From the NCBI RefSeq assembly GCF_036227565.1, contig NZ_CP109462.1, positions 324,249-388,248 on the forward strand: a stretch of 64,000 nucleotides of DNA, read 5' to 3'. Shown piece after piece: positions 44,441-52,827 of the stretch. Every line of letters starts with the position of its first letter. Position 1 is the first letter of the stretch. A model generated the notes under the pieces. That model made no database searches. It saw nothing but the letters and a program-made list of their open reading frames with translations, and had not been told where the DNA came from. Source of the DNA: Streptomyces sp. NBC_01454. Its GTDB lineage: Bacteria; Actinomycetota; Actinomycetes; Streptomycetales; Streptomycetaceae. The translations under genes were made by a program, and so were the position numbers.

Positions 44441-44617
44441 GCTGCGTACCTCCTAGTCGGGGGAGGCGAATTCGCCGCCCCGCACAGAATGCCCACTGGA
44501 GATGTTCTCAGGGGGCGGTCTCACCGCCCGGCTGCGGGCCGAGCGTCGGCGTTCGCCATGGACTGTCCGAACGGACCGTCCGGGGGCGCCGCGCCCGGAC
44601 GGCGGGGCGCGTCCGGA

Positions 44618-44758
44618 TCACCCGGCTTGAGCACCCCGCGACCTCTTGCGCCCGGTGAGGTTGATGCGAACGCGGGACGCGGGCAGCGGCGAGTCACAGA
44701 CCATGCAGATCTTGTCCTGCGGACCGTTGTTGGTGTCGCACTGGCTGCACTTCCTCAT
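44618..44758 (-). CDS. 46-residue zinc-ribbon protein
   Basis: A small protein beginning MRKCSQCDTNNGPQDKICMV and continuing CDSPLP with a basic C-terminus (RVRINLTGRKRSRG). The two CxxC pairs 11 residues apart form a classic zinc ribbon. The ATG follows CAGGAGCTCGG, and the element-wide promoter at 44820-44848 points at it. Probably a small nucleic-acid-binding or adaptor protein. Confidence 0.7.
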   Translation of the reverse strand: MRKCSQCDTNNGPQDKICMVCDSPLPASRVRINLTGRKRSRGAQAG

Positions 44759-44819
44759 GATCCGAGCTCCTGAACGTGGCTTCTCCGGGGAGGGCCGGCC
44801 TTGCTGCCCCTGGACTCAC

Positions 44820-44848
44820 ACCATACGGCGGTAATTCCAATTAAGCAA
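44820..44848 (-). promoter_or_regulatory. element-wide promoter, copy 5
   Basis: Minus strand TTGCTT, a 17-bp spacer beginning AATTGG, and a weaker -10 TATGGT, 62 bases before the zinc-ribbon gene. Confidence 0.75.
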
Positions 44849-45025
44849 TTATCGGGAAGGTGAATCCGCCCCCTCTCGGCGAGCAGCATGAACGCCCGCG
44901 CTCTCCAGAGCCTGCGCGAGCGCAGGAGGACACTGGGCCGGCACGGTCGGCTGCTCCCGTGTGCACGCGGGAGCAGGGGCCCTATAGCCGGGGAGGCGAT
45001 TTCGCCGCCCCGGGTGGCAGGTATC

Positions 45026-45721
45026 TCAGGCGATCCGTTCGACGTGGGCGAAGATGACCGTGCCGGAGGCATCGCCGACGAACGAGCGTTCCCCGGAGTG
45101 GTGGGTGAACTCGTACACACCCGGCGCCACGTCCACGATGGCGTCGAAGCTGTCGAGGCTGGCGGGATCGCCACCTCGGGCCTTCCAGTGCTCGAAGTCG
45201 GCGATGGAGTAAGTCCACACATCGGCGCTGATGTTCGCCAGGCGTGTGGCCCCCGGGATCGACGGGTCGTCGTTCTCGTCGAGATCCGTGTTGGCGATGA
45301 TGTAGCTGTCCGGGCCCGTGCGGTACAGGCCTGCGCCGTGGAGGATCGGGCCGAAGGCGCAGCCGAGTGCGGCCATGGCCTCCACGGCCTGGGCCTGCCC
45401 GAGGGTCGAGTTGTAGTCGGCGGCGACTGCGTGGCGGTCCCACCAGTAGACGGGGCGCAGAGTGTCGGTGACGATGAGCTTTCCGGACGGGACGCTGAGG
45501 GCGATCTTGGTGGTGATGCCGTTCGGGTATGGGCAGGGGTCCAGCACCTCTACGACGTTTCCCGCGACCTGGAATCGTGGGTGGCTGTCGCAGACGGTGC
45601 AGGTGGCCGTGGGGGCGGAGACCCAGGCTTCCATGTCGTCGAAGCGGTGTACCTCCGCCTCGTCGTATCGGGGGATGACGTGTCCGTTGGTGTCCCGCAA
45701 GGGCAGTTTCTCGGTGATCAT
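45026..45721 (-). CDS. hypothetical protein, 231 residues
   Basis: Not recognised. The protein is soluble, with CTVCDSHPRFQ near residue 40 and a C-terminal half rich in Asp and aromatic residues (GPDSYIIANTDLDEND, VWTYSIADFEHWKARGG, FVGDASGTVIFAHVERIA). ATG 45721 overlaps the stop of the upstream gene (ATGA), so the pair is co-translated. Confidence 0.65.
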   Translation of the reverse strand: MITEKLPLRDTNGHVIPRYDEAEVHRFDDMEAWVSAPTATCTVCDSHPRFQVAGNVVEVLDPCPYPNGITTKIALSVPSGKLIVTDTLRPVYWWDRHAVAADYNSTLGQAQAVEAMAALGCAFGPILHGAGLYRTGPDSYIIANTDLDENDDPSIPGATRLANISADVWTYSIADFEHWKARGGDPASLDSFDAIVDVAPGVYEFTHHSGERSFVGDASGTVIFAHVERIA

Positions 45722-46152
45722 CGGGTGCGCGGGCCCCTGTGGCGCGCGGCGTGCTCCTCGGCGTTGCGCCGGTCGCGGTCTGCTTGTACCTCCGCCTCGG
45801 ACGCCCACACGAAGTTGCCGGGGCTCACGTACAGGCTGAGGAGCCTGCCGCTGCGGATCGCCTCCAGCTCGGCGAGTTCGTCGGCGGCGAACTCGCGGAT
45901 CTTCCACCGGTCGTCCGGAAGTCCGTTCGTCCCGCCAGTGTTTCCGTAGATGATGTCCGAGGCGTCAGCCGCTGCGACCTCCGCAGCCGGCCGGACCTGC
46001 TTGCCCAGGCAGGGGAGGCAGTACGCGCCCGAGCGCCAGACACCCCTGTCGGTGTGGTGTTCCAGGACGCGAGTGGCCGCGTTGAAGCACATTCCGGTGC
46101 TGCACTGTCCTCCGGGGCCGATCCCCAGTCCGCACGGCATCTTGATCTGCAT
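45718..46152 (-). CDS. hypothetical Cys-rich protein, 144 residues
   Basis: Not recognised. The N-terminal 55 residues hold five Cys (MPCGLGIGPGGQCSTGMC, CLPCLG), likely a zinc site. The C-terminal half is helical and acidic (FAADELAELEAIRSG) with an Arg-rich end. AAGGGAG precedes the ATG. Confidence 0.6.
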   Translation of the reverse strand: MQIKMPCGLGIGPGGQCSTGMCFNAATRVLEHHTDRGVWRSGAYCLPCLGKQVRPAAEVAAADASDIIYGNTGGTNGLPDDRWKIREFAADELAELEAIRSGRLLSLYVSPGNFVWASEAEVQADRDRRNAEEHAARHRGPRTR

Positions 46153-46259
46153 GGTCTTGTATCTCCCTTCCGACCGGGGCGCAATGGCGGTTCGTGCGCG
46201 CCCCGGTGAGGCGATCAGGTGGCGGGGCGTCGGGCGCCTGCCGCCGGTTGTGTGGGCGG

Positions 46260-46475
46260 TCAGCTGTTGCTGCCGGACAGACGCGCGGCCACGCGCGGCC
46301 CGAGCCTGCCGCCGATGATTCCAGCGACGAATCCGATGATGAATTGGGCGACGGGCCCGTCGAAGGGGAGCACGATCAGCGCGATGACGGCGAGTCCTAT
46401 CGCCCCGGCGATGTGGGGGCCGTGGGTAGCGAGGGCGGCGGCGACCGAGCGGCGAACAGATGCGGTGTGGTCCAT
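46260..46475 (-). CDS. small membrane protein from a leaderless transcript
   Basis: A 71-residue protein with two helices (IAGAIGLAVIALIVLPF and FIIGFVAGIIGGRLG), the second Gly-zipper-like. ATG 46475 is only seven bases after the -10 TAGAGT of promoter copy 6, so transcription should start at or next to the A of ATG. Leaderless mRNAs are common in Streptomyces. No ribosome-binding site is present, consistent with this. Confidence 0.7.
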   Translation of the reverse strand: MDHTASVRRSVAAALATHGPHIAGAIGLAVIALIVLPFDGPVAQFIIGFVAGIIGGRLGPRVAARLSGSNS

Positions 46476-46482
46476 ACGGAAA

Positions 46483-46511
46483 ACTCTACAGCTGTATTTC
46501 CAATTAAGCAA
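46483..46511 (-). promoter_or_regulatory. element-wide promoter, copy 6
   Basis: Minus strand TTGCTT, a 17-bp spacer beginning AATTGG, and -10 TAGAGT. It fires leftwards into the leaderless membrane-protein gene. Confidence 0.88.
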
Positions 46512-46524
46512 TATGTGGGATGGG

Positions 46525-46645
46525 TGTTACGGGTTCGCGGCGCCGCTCATGCCGCCGCTTTCCGGTAATTGTTACGAGTTCGGGGCGTGCGGGGGCAGGC
46601 AAGGGGCTAGTGTTACGAGTGTCGCCCACCCTCTTGTTACGGGTT
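46525..46645 (+). repeat. four TGTTACGRGTT direct repeats
   Basis: Copies at 46525, 46570, 46611 and 46635, of the form TGTTACG(G/A)GT(T/G), all in the same direction and directly upstream of the truncated tap-like gene. Related GTTAC motifs lie upstream of the intact tap gene (58007, 58061) and near the right end. Confidence 0.75.
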
Positions 46646-46700
46646 GATGTGCCATAGCGGCGTGCGCCGAGTGTCGGTGCCTCGTCTTCTGGAGTCCTCC

Positions 46701-48683
46701 ATGTCTGATCGTTCTGTCCTGTCTGATGCTGTGCCGGCCGACCGGGGGGCGGTGTGGGTGGGCGCTGGCCTGGACGGTGCCCCTGATGTGTTGCAGGTGT
46801 CGGTGGCGCGGGGGCGGCTCTTCGAGCTTGTGACCCAGGCACGGCCTCAGGGCGGCAAGCCGGGTGTGGTGACGGTCGTGACGAAGGGGAGAGGGAAGAA
46901 GGAGGCCCGGGCGGCCCTGGTGCCCCTGGGGTGTCTGGACGAGAGCGCACGGTCTCGGCTGAGCGAGTGGCCGTCGTGGGCCCAGACGGCAGCACGGCCC
47001 AAGCTGGGGGACTTGGTCGTCGCGGCGGCGGGAGATCCGGAGCAGGGCGTGCTGGCGACACCGCAGGTGCTGCTGGACCGCACGACGCCGGCCGCGGTCC
47101 TGGTGAACGCCGCCCTGCTCCCGGACGACGGCGGGCCGGTGAAGGTTCCGGTGAGCGGGTGGCGTCATCTGACGTTGTCGGCGCGCGAAGTGGCCCGGGA
47201 CTGGGCGGCGCTGCTGGGCGAGATGGCATCCGGCGAAGTGTGGGTGGAGGTGTATCGGTCGAAGGCGTCGACGTCGTCCCGCGCAGCGCTGGTCCCAGTG
47301 GTGGCGCTGAACGCCGAGCACGCAGGCCTGCCCGAGACATGGCCGGTCCGGGATGAAGCATCGGTGCTCGGCGAACTCGATGCCCTGGTCGAGGAGATGA
47401 CCGGCAAGGCGACGGCGCAGCACGATGCGCACGGCGTCGTCGTAGCGCGCGAGGGGGCTCCGGTCGCGGTGCTGATGGACGCGGGCCAGGCGGCCCTGGC
47501 CACGGTCCGCCCGGCGGGCCGTCCCAGCGTGGCACAGCCCGCGCGGGCGCGGCCCGCCCCCGGTGGGGTGCAGGGCCCGGCGGCGGGGGACGTCGAGTTG
47601 CGAGTCGCTTCGGTCGCTGCGCCGGATGAGGCCCACGACGCTGCCGCGCCCGGTGAGCTGGACACCGTGGATCCCCAGCCGGCGGGGGAGTCGGCGGAGT
47701 CAGTACCCGGGGCGGGTCTGGCCGGGGCGAGCCGCCGGTCCGTGTCGGCGTTGGGGGATGTGCTCCGGGAAGTGCTGGCGCTCCAGGGCTCGGACGGCCC
47801 GCCGACGGAGGCGGCGCGGTTCGGGCTGCGCGCGCTGGATGAGGTCGTGGGCGGCCTGCTGCCGGGGAAGCTGACTCTGGTGGCCGGCGCCCCCGGCGCG
47901 GGCCCGTCACTGCTGGTGGCGGCGGTAGCTTCGGACACGGCGCTGCGCCGGCGGCTGCCGGTGCTGTACGCGGCATCCGGGTTGACGCGGACGGACGTGG
48001 CGATGCGGGTTATCGCAGCGCAGGCCGCGGTGAACTACCGTGCTCTGCGCACAGGCCAGCTCACCGACGAGGAGCAGGAAAGGGCGGCCACTGTAGGCGC
48101 GCAGCTGTCGGGCCTAGCGGGTTCGGTGTGGCACATCGACGACGGGGCCGGGCTGACGGCGTCGGACATCGCCGAGGTGGCGCGGGACATCGAAGGGTTG
48201 GCGCTGGTCGTCGTGGACCGGTTGCAGCGGGCTCACGATCCGGCCGTACCGCTGTCCGGCCGGGCCCTGCCGGCGGCGGCGCAGGCCCTGACTCACGTTG
48301 CGCGACTGCTGAAGGTGCCGGTCGTGGCCGCGGTGGACACCGACGAGGCGGAGCTTGTGGCGGCCTTGGATGCTGACGTCACCCTGACCGTGCGGCGGCG
48401 GGACGATCGGGCCGAAGTCGATTACGCAGAGCGGGACTTCGGGACGCTGGCGTCTGCCGTCCTCCGCGCGGATCTGGCGTGTGCCCGCTTCACCGATGCG
48501 CCCGACTCGGTCGGTACCACGACCCTGGTCAAGGCGCCGCAGGCCACCGAAACGAGTGCCCCCAGCAGCGTGACCGGCCCTCAGAACGCGCCGGCCGGCG
48601 ACGTAACGGTCGAGGAGGGGGAGCCCGAGCTCCTGGCCCGCCAATCGGATCCTGAACAGGCGGGGCCGCGGCACGTCCATTGA
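46701..48683 (+). CDS. truncated Tap-like protein: Phd-like repeats plus DnaB-like domain
   Basis: A 660-residue protein. Three segments resemble prevent-host-death (YefM/Phd) folds at about residues 30-75, 155-200 and 222-260 (last: VVVAREGAPVAVLMD). Residues about 369-600 are a DnaB-helicase-like RecA domain (LRALDEVVGGLLPG, VLYAASGLTRTDVAMRV, GSVWHIDDGAGLTASDI, VVVDRLQ). Its Walker A reads GAPGAGPSLL, with Pro where the catalytic Lys belongs. The same domain occurs in the intact tap gene (58173-62978), but here the C-terminal Tap core is missing and the frame ends inside a tpg remnant. It is probably a decayed copy, though still open. ATG 46701 with CTGGAG upstream matches the start context of the intact gene. 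Confidence 0.7.
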   Translation: MSDRSVLSDAVPADRGAVWVGAGLDGAPDVLQVSVARGRLFELVTQARPQGGKPGVVTVVTKGRGKKEARAALVPLGCLDESARSRLSEWPSWAQTAARPKLGDLVVAAAGDPEQGVLATPQVLLDRTTPAAVLVNAALLPDDGGPVKVPVSGWRHLTLSAREVARDWAALLGEMASGEVWVEVYRSKASTSSRAALVPVVALNAEHAGLPETWPVRDEASVLGELDALVEEMTGKATAQHDAHGVVVAREGAPVAVLMDAGQAALATVRPAGRPSVAQPARARPAPGGVQGPAAGDVELRVASVAAPDEAHDAAAPGELDTVDPQPAGESAESVPGAGLAGASRRSVSALGDVLREVLALQGSDGPPTEAARFGLRALDEVVGGLLPGKLTLVAGAPGAGPSLLVAAVASDTALRRRLPVLYAASGLTRTDVAMRVIAAQAAVNYRALRTGQLTDEEQERAATVGAQLSGLAGSVWHIDDGAGLTASDIAEVARDIEGLALVVVDRLQRAHDPAVPLSGRALPAAAQALTHVARLLKVPVVAAVDTDEAELVAALDADVTLTVRRRDDRAEVDYAERDFGTLASAVLRADLACARFTDAPDSVGTTTLVKAPQATETSAPSSVTGPQNAPAGDVTVEEGEPELLARQSDPEQAGPRHVH

Positions 48684-48857
48684 GATCCACCCCGTCAACC
48701 GGGACCTCGTCGAGGAGAACGCGCGTGGCCGGAACCTCATGGGACAGCAGGCCACTTCCTGCCCAACGTCCGCTGCATCTGGGACGACGTCATCGCTGGC
48801 CTGACAGCGACTGGGGGTGCATGCACGCACGTCGCCTACATCGGCCTGGGCGCCTGA
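48652..48857 (+). pseudogene. 3' remnant of a tpg-like terminal-protein gene
   Basis: Translation from 48652 gives LNRRGRGTSIEIHPVNRDLV, matching LNRGGHGTELEIHPINQDVV of the intact gene at 62978-63598. After a frame change, 48777-48857 encodes IWDDVIAGLTATGG and later THVAYIGLGA before the stop, aligned without gaps over 81 bases to the end of the intact gene. The 5' two thirds and the middle are deleted. It overlaps the end of the truncated tap-like frame, so one deletion removed the Tap core and most of tpg. Confidence 0.85.
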
Positions 48858-48905
48858 GCAGTCCCGCGCTCGCGAGATGCAGGTTCGCCGGCCGAGCCGA
48901 ACGAC

Positions 48906-48941
48906 AAGGCGGGGCGGGAGGCTATGCCTCCCGCCCCGCTT
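48906..48941. terminator. hairpin terminator between converging units
   Basis: 14-15-bp GC stem with a short TAT loop, followed on the plus strand by a T-rich tract. It serves the tap-remnant side and the leftward gene ending at 48958. Confidence 0.75.
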
Positions 48942-48957
48942 CAACTTTCTCCGGCGG

Positions 48958-49377
48958 TCAGTAGTCCGGTCGCTGTTCGGCGCAGCACGTGGAGCGCCAG
49001 CACACGCATCGGTGGCAGTCCTGGCAGTTCTGGGTTCGCGGGCAGCCGCATCGGCAGTCGTGCGGGCGGCACTGCGGGCGGTGTCCGGGCGTGGTGACGT
49101 GGCAGCGGACCGCTTCGAGATTCCGCGCGGCCTGCGCCCGCGTCTCCGCGTCCTCGCCGCGCTCCACGGCATGGACCAGCTGCCAGGTGGAGATCGGCGC
49201 CGTCTCAGCTTCCGTGCTGGTGGGGAACGTGGCCTCGTCGACGAACCGGGAGGTGTCGTAATCGCGATAGTCGAAGTCCTGCACGCACACGACGTGAATC
49301 GTCCCGTCCGGCCGGAGGTATCGGCGGTAGTGGGGATCGGGGTTGCAGTTGCCGGGTGAGGTCAGGTCGAGCGGCAT
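48958..49377 (-). CDS. hypothetical protein with Cys-rich C-terminus
   Basis: A 139-residue protein. The N-terminal part (PHYRRYLRPDGTIHVVCVQD, FDYRDYDTSRFVDE) suggests a small beta domain. The last 40 residues contain ten Cys and several His (CRPHDCRCGC, CQDCHRC, CCAEQ), probably binding two or more metal ions. ATG 49377 with AAGGAA upstream. The upstream frame extension is low-complexity. Not recognised. Confidence 0.65.
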   Translation of the reverse strand: MPLDLTSPGNCNPDPHYRRYLRPDGTIHVVCVQDFDYRDYDTSRFVDEATFPTSTEAETAPISTWQLVHAVERGEDAETRAQAARNLEAVRCHVTTPGHRPQCRPHDCRCGCPRTQNCQDCHRCVCWRSTCCAEQRPDY

Positions 49378-49627
49378 GTCTGTTCCTTGGATGTGCTGCG
49401 GCGCGTACCGAGTGTGTGCGGGCAGTGCCCGGCGCGAGGGGTAGCCGCCAGCGGGGCCTAGCCGGACGGCTGCTGCGCCCGCCTGGAAGGAGGCTGGGGC
49501 GGCGCGTGCCCTGGCCATAACCGGTCCCGGGGCAACGGGTCGCCCGTTCGGCGGCCCGGAGCTCGCAAGACGGGGAATGCACACCGGATGCTGGACACCT
49601 CTCCCAGGCTCTTCGGCCTGCTGCCAG

Positions 49628-49807
49628 TCAGCATTCGATCACTCCGTCCTGTCCGAGGTAATAGCGGTGACCGGTGGGGCGATTGGTGGGGCAGGAGCTG
49701 GTCTCGACGTCTACGTCGTTCGGGCCCTCGTGCTCGGCGTCGATCTTCCGGGAGGGGCGGCGCGCCAGCGTCGATGCGAGCTGTCGGATGCGCTGCTGCA
49801 TGTCCAT
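49628..49807 (-). CDS. 59-residue small protein
   Basis: Reads MDMQQRIRQLASTLARRPSR followed by an acidic middle and a C-terminus with TGHRYYLGQDGVIEC. GGGAG lies six bases before ATG 49807, and element-wide promoter copy 7 sits 57 bases upstream. This is the reason to accept so short a gene. Function unknown. Two Cys (about residues 39 and 59). Confidence 0.6.
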   Translation of the reverse strand: MDMQQRIRQLASTLARRPSRKIDAEHEGPNDVDVETSSCPTNRPTGHRYYLGQDGVIEC

Positions 49808-49864
49808 GAGGGGCTCCCGAGATGTGGGTGCGGGCCGGGCCGGAGTGGCCGACTGATGAAGCTA

Positions 49865-49893
49865 ACTCTACATCAGTAAAGCCAATTATGCAA
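49865..49893 (-). promoter_or_regulatory. element-wide promoter, copy 7
   Basis: Minus strand TTGCAT, a 17-bp spacer beginning AATTGG, and -10 TAGAGT, right next to the stop (49895) of the gene upstream. Confidence 0.88.
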
Positions 49894-49894
49894 T

Positions 49895-50242
49895 TTACTT
49901 GGGAAGTTTGTCGTAAGGGTCGAGGATGACGTCGCCGCAACGGAGGTAGCGGACGAGGTCGTGGCCGCCCTGCGCCGCGATGCCGCCCAGGCCCTGCCCG
50001 CGCAGGGCGTCGGTGCCGACGACGAAGTGAGGCCGGACGATCAGCTCGCCCACGACAAGCTGGTGGGTGCGGGTACTGCCGTAGTGGAGCGGGTGGGCGG
50101 GGGCGCTGACTCGGCTGGAGCCGACGAAGGAGACTGTTCCGTCGCCGACCCGCTGTACGTACATCCACGCGGGCACATGACGGGCGTGAGGGTCCAGGCG
50201 CAGGCCGGCCAGGGCGGCGTCGGTGGGGCGGAAGTCTTTCAT
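49895..50242 (-). CDS. hypothetical protein, 115 residues
   Basis: Not recognised. Probably a beta-rich soluble domain (HVPAWMYVQRVGDGTVSFVG, HQLVVGELIVRPHFVVG). There are no Cys pairs or membrane helices. The stop lies two bases from promoter copy 7. Confidence 0.6.
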   Translation of the reverse strand: MKDFRPTDAALAGLRLDPHARHVPAWMYVQRVGDGTVSFVGSSRVSAPAHPLHYGSTRTHQLVVGELIVRPHFVVGTDALRGQGLGGIAAQGGHDLVRYLRCGDVILDPYDKLPK

Positions 50243-50322
50243 GGTGTCCTGTCGATCAGTGAGGAATGGCTGCGCCCGCCGGGCTGTGGGCCGCCGCGGA
50301 CGCTAGTCGGCCGCGAACGCGG

Positions 50323-51096
50323 TCACGGGCGCCGGTACCGGTTGCACTCACGGTCGTGGCGCCGCCCGTAGCGCTCCTGTGAGTAGCAGTCGCAGTGTCG
50401 CGAGACGGGGGCGCTCAGGAAGTCGGCGATCACCGCCGCGACGGCGGCCGAGTCGCCGGCGCAGTCCACGAGCCCGCCGCTGCCTGCGATGTACAGCGGA
50501 TCGCCAATCGGTTCGCCCTGGTCGTCGTGTACGAACACGGTCCATCCCGTGTGCGAGGCGGGAACGTGGTCCACGGAGGGGTCCCGGTCACCCACGGACA
50601 GGTGGAAGCCGGAGCGGACGTTCCACGACGGAGTCTCGGGGTCGAAGGCAACGGCGTAGCTCATGCCGACGTCGTCGGAGTCGGCACGGATGCCGTACTC
50701 GGCGAGCGCGCCCAGCAGCAGCGCGCCTGCGGTGGGGCGCGGACTGCTGAACCACTCGTCGACGGCGCGTGCGCACTGCTCAGCCTCGGCCGTAAGGGCG
50801 CGCCGCACGGGTGTCGTGTAGACGGTGCCGACCTGGTGGAAGTCCGGCCGCCCGTCGGGAATCCACGCGGTGGCCTCGAACCGCGCTCGGTCCTGGTGGG
50901 GACTGTCCGGGCCGAATGCCGACCACCTGAGCATGATGTGTTCGCCGTGAAGGACGCTGTCCTGCGCAACGGCGGCCGGGTGCGCGAAGATCACGCGTTC
51001 CTCGGGGTCGAAGTACGCGCCGACGCCGGCCGCCGTCAGGGCGGAAAGGACGGCGTCGGCCGAGGCCGAGACGGGCGCTGCGGTGATGCTGGGCAT
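50323..51096 (-). CDS. hypothetical protein, 257 residues
   Basis: Not recognised. It appears to hold two related alpha/beta halves, each with a helix like ADAVLSALTAAGVGAYFDP or LLLGALAEYGIRADSDDVG and then strands with aromatic residues. The C-terminus has HCDCYSQERYGRRHDRECN, a possible metal site. ATG 51096 is preceded by AAAGG. A longer start at 51147 overlapping the previous stop is possible. Confidence 0.6.
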   Translation of the reverse strand: MPSITAAPVSASADAVLSALTAAGVGAYFDPEERVIFAHPAAVAQDSVLHGEHIMLRWSAFGPDSPHQDRARFEATAWIPDGRPDFHQVGTVYTTPVRRALTAEAEQCARAVDEWFSSPRPTAGALLLGALAEYGIRADSDDVGMSYAVAFDPETPSWNVRSGFHLSVGDRDPSVDHVPASHTGWTVFVHDDQGEPIGDPLYIAGSGGLVDCAGDSAAVAAVIADFLSAPVSRHCDCYSQERYGRRHDRECNRYRRP

Positions 51097-51143
51097 GAGG
51101 GCCTTTCGAGGTGCTTCAAGGGGAGCAGACGGAGGTTCGAGGG

Positions 51144-51785
51144 TCACCCGCCCACCTCGTTCCCGGCGTTCAGGTCGATGGTGACGCGCTCACCCTGCTC
51201 GTCCTCGACCTCCAGCACGGGCGGCCACGCGTCCGTGGCGTAGCTCCGCAGCTGTTCGTACGCGAGCCGCGCCGCCTCCTGCGGGCTGGACGCCTCGAAG
51301 TCGTTGTGCCACGTGACGGAGTAGACGGACTCGGACTCCGGCGCCTTCTCGGCGGCGGCTTCAGCGCGCGCCACGACGTCGGCACGGATGACGGCCACGG
51401 GCCGGTTGCGCAACACGAGGGTGCACGGCTCGTCGTCCTCAGCGGGGGCCAGGCAGATGAAGCGCAAGGCGACGTCGGCGACGCGGCCGGGTTCGGCGAG
51501 CGTCCAGGTGTCGAGGTCCTCGCACTCCTCGCACCCCTGACACGGGCAGTCGCGGACCGCGTGCGGATGGGCGGGGTACGGGGCGGGGACGTGCTCGGTC
51601 GGGCGGACGCCGGTTCCGTCGGAGAACTCGGCGACCAGTAGGTCACCGGCGCGCACCTCGTGGGCGCGGACGGCCACGGCGTCGTCCAGGGTGAGCCCAT
51701 GAGGGAGGGGCAGGAAGTCGTCGTCGGTCGGCCGGTCGGTGAGGGAGAGTACGCCGGAGCCGTCGGGAAGGGTCAGAGTGCGCAT
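51144..51785 (-). CDS. hypothetical protein, 213 residues
   Basis: Not recognised. The N-terminal 60 residues look like a small beta domain (VRAGDLLVAEFSDG). A Cys-rich loop CPCQGCEEC follows, then an alpha/beta C-terminal half (SVYSVTWHNDFEASSPQEAA, VLEVEDEQGERVTIDL) like a DUF-type dimerising domain. It is acidic overall and sits in a leftward series of small genes. Confidence 0.6.
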   Translation of the reverse strand: MRTLTLPDGSGVLSLTDRPTDDDFLPLPHGLTLDDAVAVRAHEVRAGDLLVAEFSDGTGVRPTEHVPAPYPAHPHAVRDCPCQGCEECEDLDTWTLAEPGRVADVALRFICLAPAEDDEPCTLVLRNRPVAVIRADVVARAEAAAEKAPESESVYSVTWHNDFEASSPQEAARLAYEQLRSYATDAWPPVLEVEDEQGERVTIDLNAGNEVGG

Positions 51786-51883
51786 GGCCGGATTCTTCTT
51801 ACGGTGTCGGGGTGTTCATGGAGTGACGGGCTCGGGGCCGGGCGGGCGGGCCTCATCGGAGCGCCCGCCCTGCTACGTCGGGC

Positions 51884-52213
51884 CTAGCAGCGTGCCCATC
51901 CGAAGAACAGCGATCCGCAGTGCTGCGGCGCTCCACCCGGCGAGGGCGTCTCGTGCGCCGGGATGGCTCCCGCCGGATCCCACGACTCCGGGTAGAGACC
52001 GTCTTCCATCTGTTGGTAGGCGTAGGTCTCGGCCCGGCCCTGCGACATGCTGGTGTCAGTGACGACCTTGTACTCGTCTTTCTCGGCGATGGTGCCGGTA
52101 TACCCCCTGTTCGAGGGGCTCCCGAACTCCTCTTCTGCCTCTTCGCGAGCTGTGCGGAACGCCTGGTCCACGTCCGTTCCGTCTTGGTATGTGGTGATGA
52201 ACTCTCGGCCCAT
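51884..52213 (-). CDS. hypothetical protein, 109 residues
   Basis: Not recognised. The acidic helical N-terminus (DVDQAFRTAREEAEEEFG) is followed by a Gly/Tyr-rich segment and a C-terminus with two Cys. AGAAGAGGACTGAG precedes the ATG. Confidence 0.55.
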   Translation of the reverse strand: MGREFITTYQDGTDVDQAFRTAREEAEEEFGSPSNRGYTGTIAEKDEYKVVTDTSMSQGRAETYAYQQMEDGLYPESWDPAGAIPAHETPSPGGAPQHCGSLFFGWARC

Positions 52214-52288
52214 GATCTCAGTCCTCTTCTCGGGTCGGTGCGAGGCGAGCCGGGGTCCAGCCGTGCGACTGAACCCCGGCGGCGGGGG

Positions 52289-52711
52289 TCAGCTGACCCG
52301 GCGGAAGGAGTCGGCGGCGTCCCGGGCGAAGTCGCGGTTGGCTTCGAGCCACAGATGACGGCGGGCGTCGGCAACGGGGTTTCCCATGCCGCCCCCCGGG
52401 CGCTCCGCTGCCAACTCCGCCTTCGCCATCTGCTCGTGCCAGGTGGTCACGGCATCGCGGCTCGACTGGAGGGCGTCGAGGAGGTCCTGCCACAACCCGG
52501 TCTCGTACTGGGCGCGCGTGATGGTTTCGAAGAACCCGTCCATGCGGACGTTCTCGGCCGTCAGCTGCGGCTCCCGCAGACGCTCCAACGAGGTGGTGCC
52601 CCGCCGCTGCGCGTTGGACCTACCCGCACGTGCAGCGGTCGCGAGCCTCCCCGCGTGCATCCGGCGGTCACGCTCGGCACGGGTGGCGTCGCTCATGCGG
52701 GTGCTGCTCAT
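52289..52711 (-). CDS. hypothetical helical protein, 140 residues
   Basis: Not recognised. Almost entirely helical with many charged residues (RAERDRRMHAGRLATAARAG, LWQDLLDALQSSRDAVTTW). No membrane segment or Cys. AGGAAGGA precedes ATG 52711, and element-wide promoter copy 8 lies 88 bases upstream. It appears to start the transcript that includes the next leftward genes. Confidence 0.65.
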   Translation of the reverse strand: MSSTRMSDATRAERDRRMHAGRLATAARAGRSNAQRRGTTSLERLREPQLTAENVRMDGFFETITRAQYETGLWQDLLDALQSSRDAVTTWHEQMAKAELAAERPGGGMGNPVADARRHLWLEANRDFARDAADSFRRVS

Positions 52712-52798
52712 GGGGGAGTCCTTCCTATGGGCGGTCGGGAGGCTGCCGGGGCGCGCCCCGCCGGGGAGGTGGGCGGACTGGCCGCTCCAACAAGCCCA

Positions 52799-52827
52799 AC
52801 TCTACATTGATAAATCCAATTAAGCAA
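52799..52827 (-). promoter_or_regulatory. element-wide promoter, copy 8
   Basis: Minus strand TTGCTT, a 17-bp spacer beginning AATTGG, and -10 TAGAGT. Confidence 0.9.

Larger units (their letters stand above)
44204..45011. repeat. palindromic element, cluster 2 (six copies)
   Basis: Copies at about 44204-44230, 44314-44330, 44461-44481, 44511-44529, 44854-44875 and 44991-45011. Those at 44461 (GGGAGGCGAATTCGCCGCCC) and 44991 differ at one base. They flank the starts or ends of small genes. The one at 44314 lies inside a coding sequence and may be chance. Confidence 0.65.
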
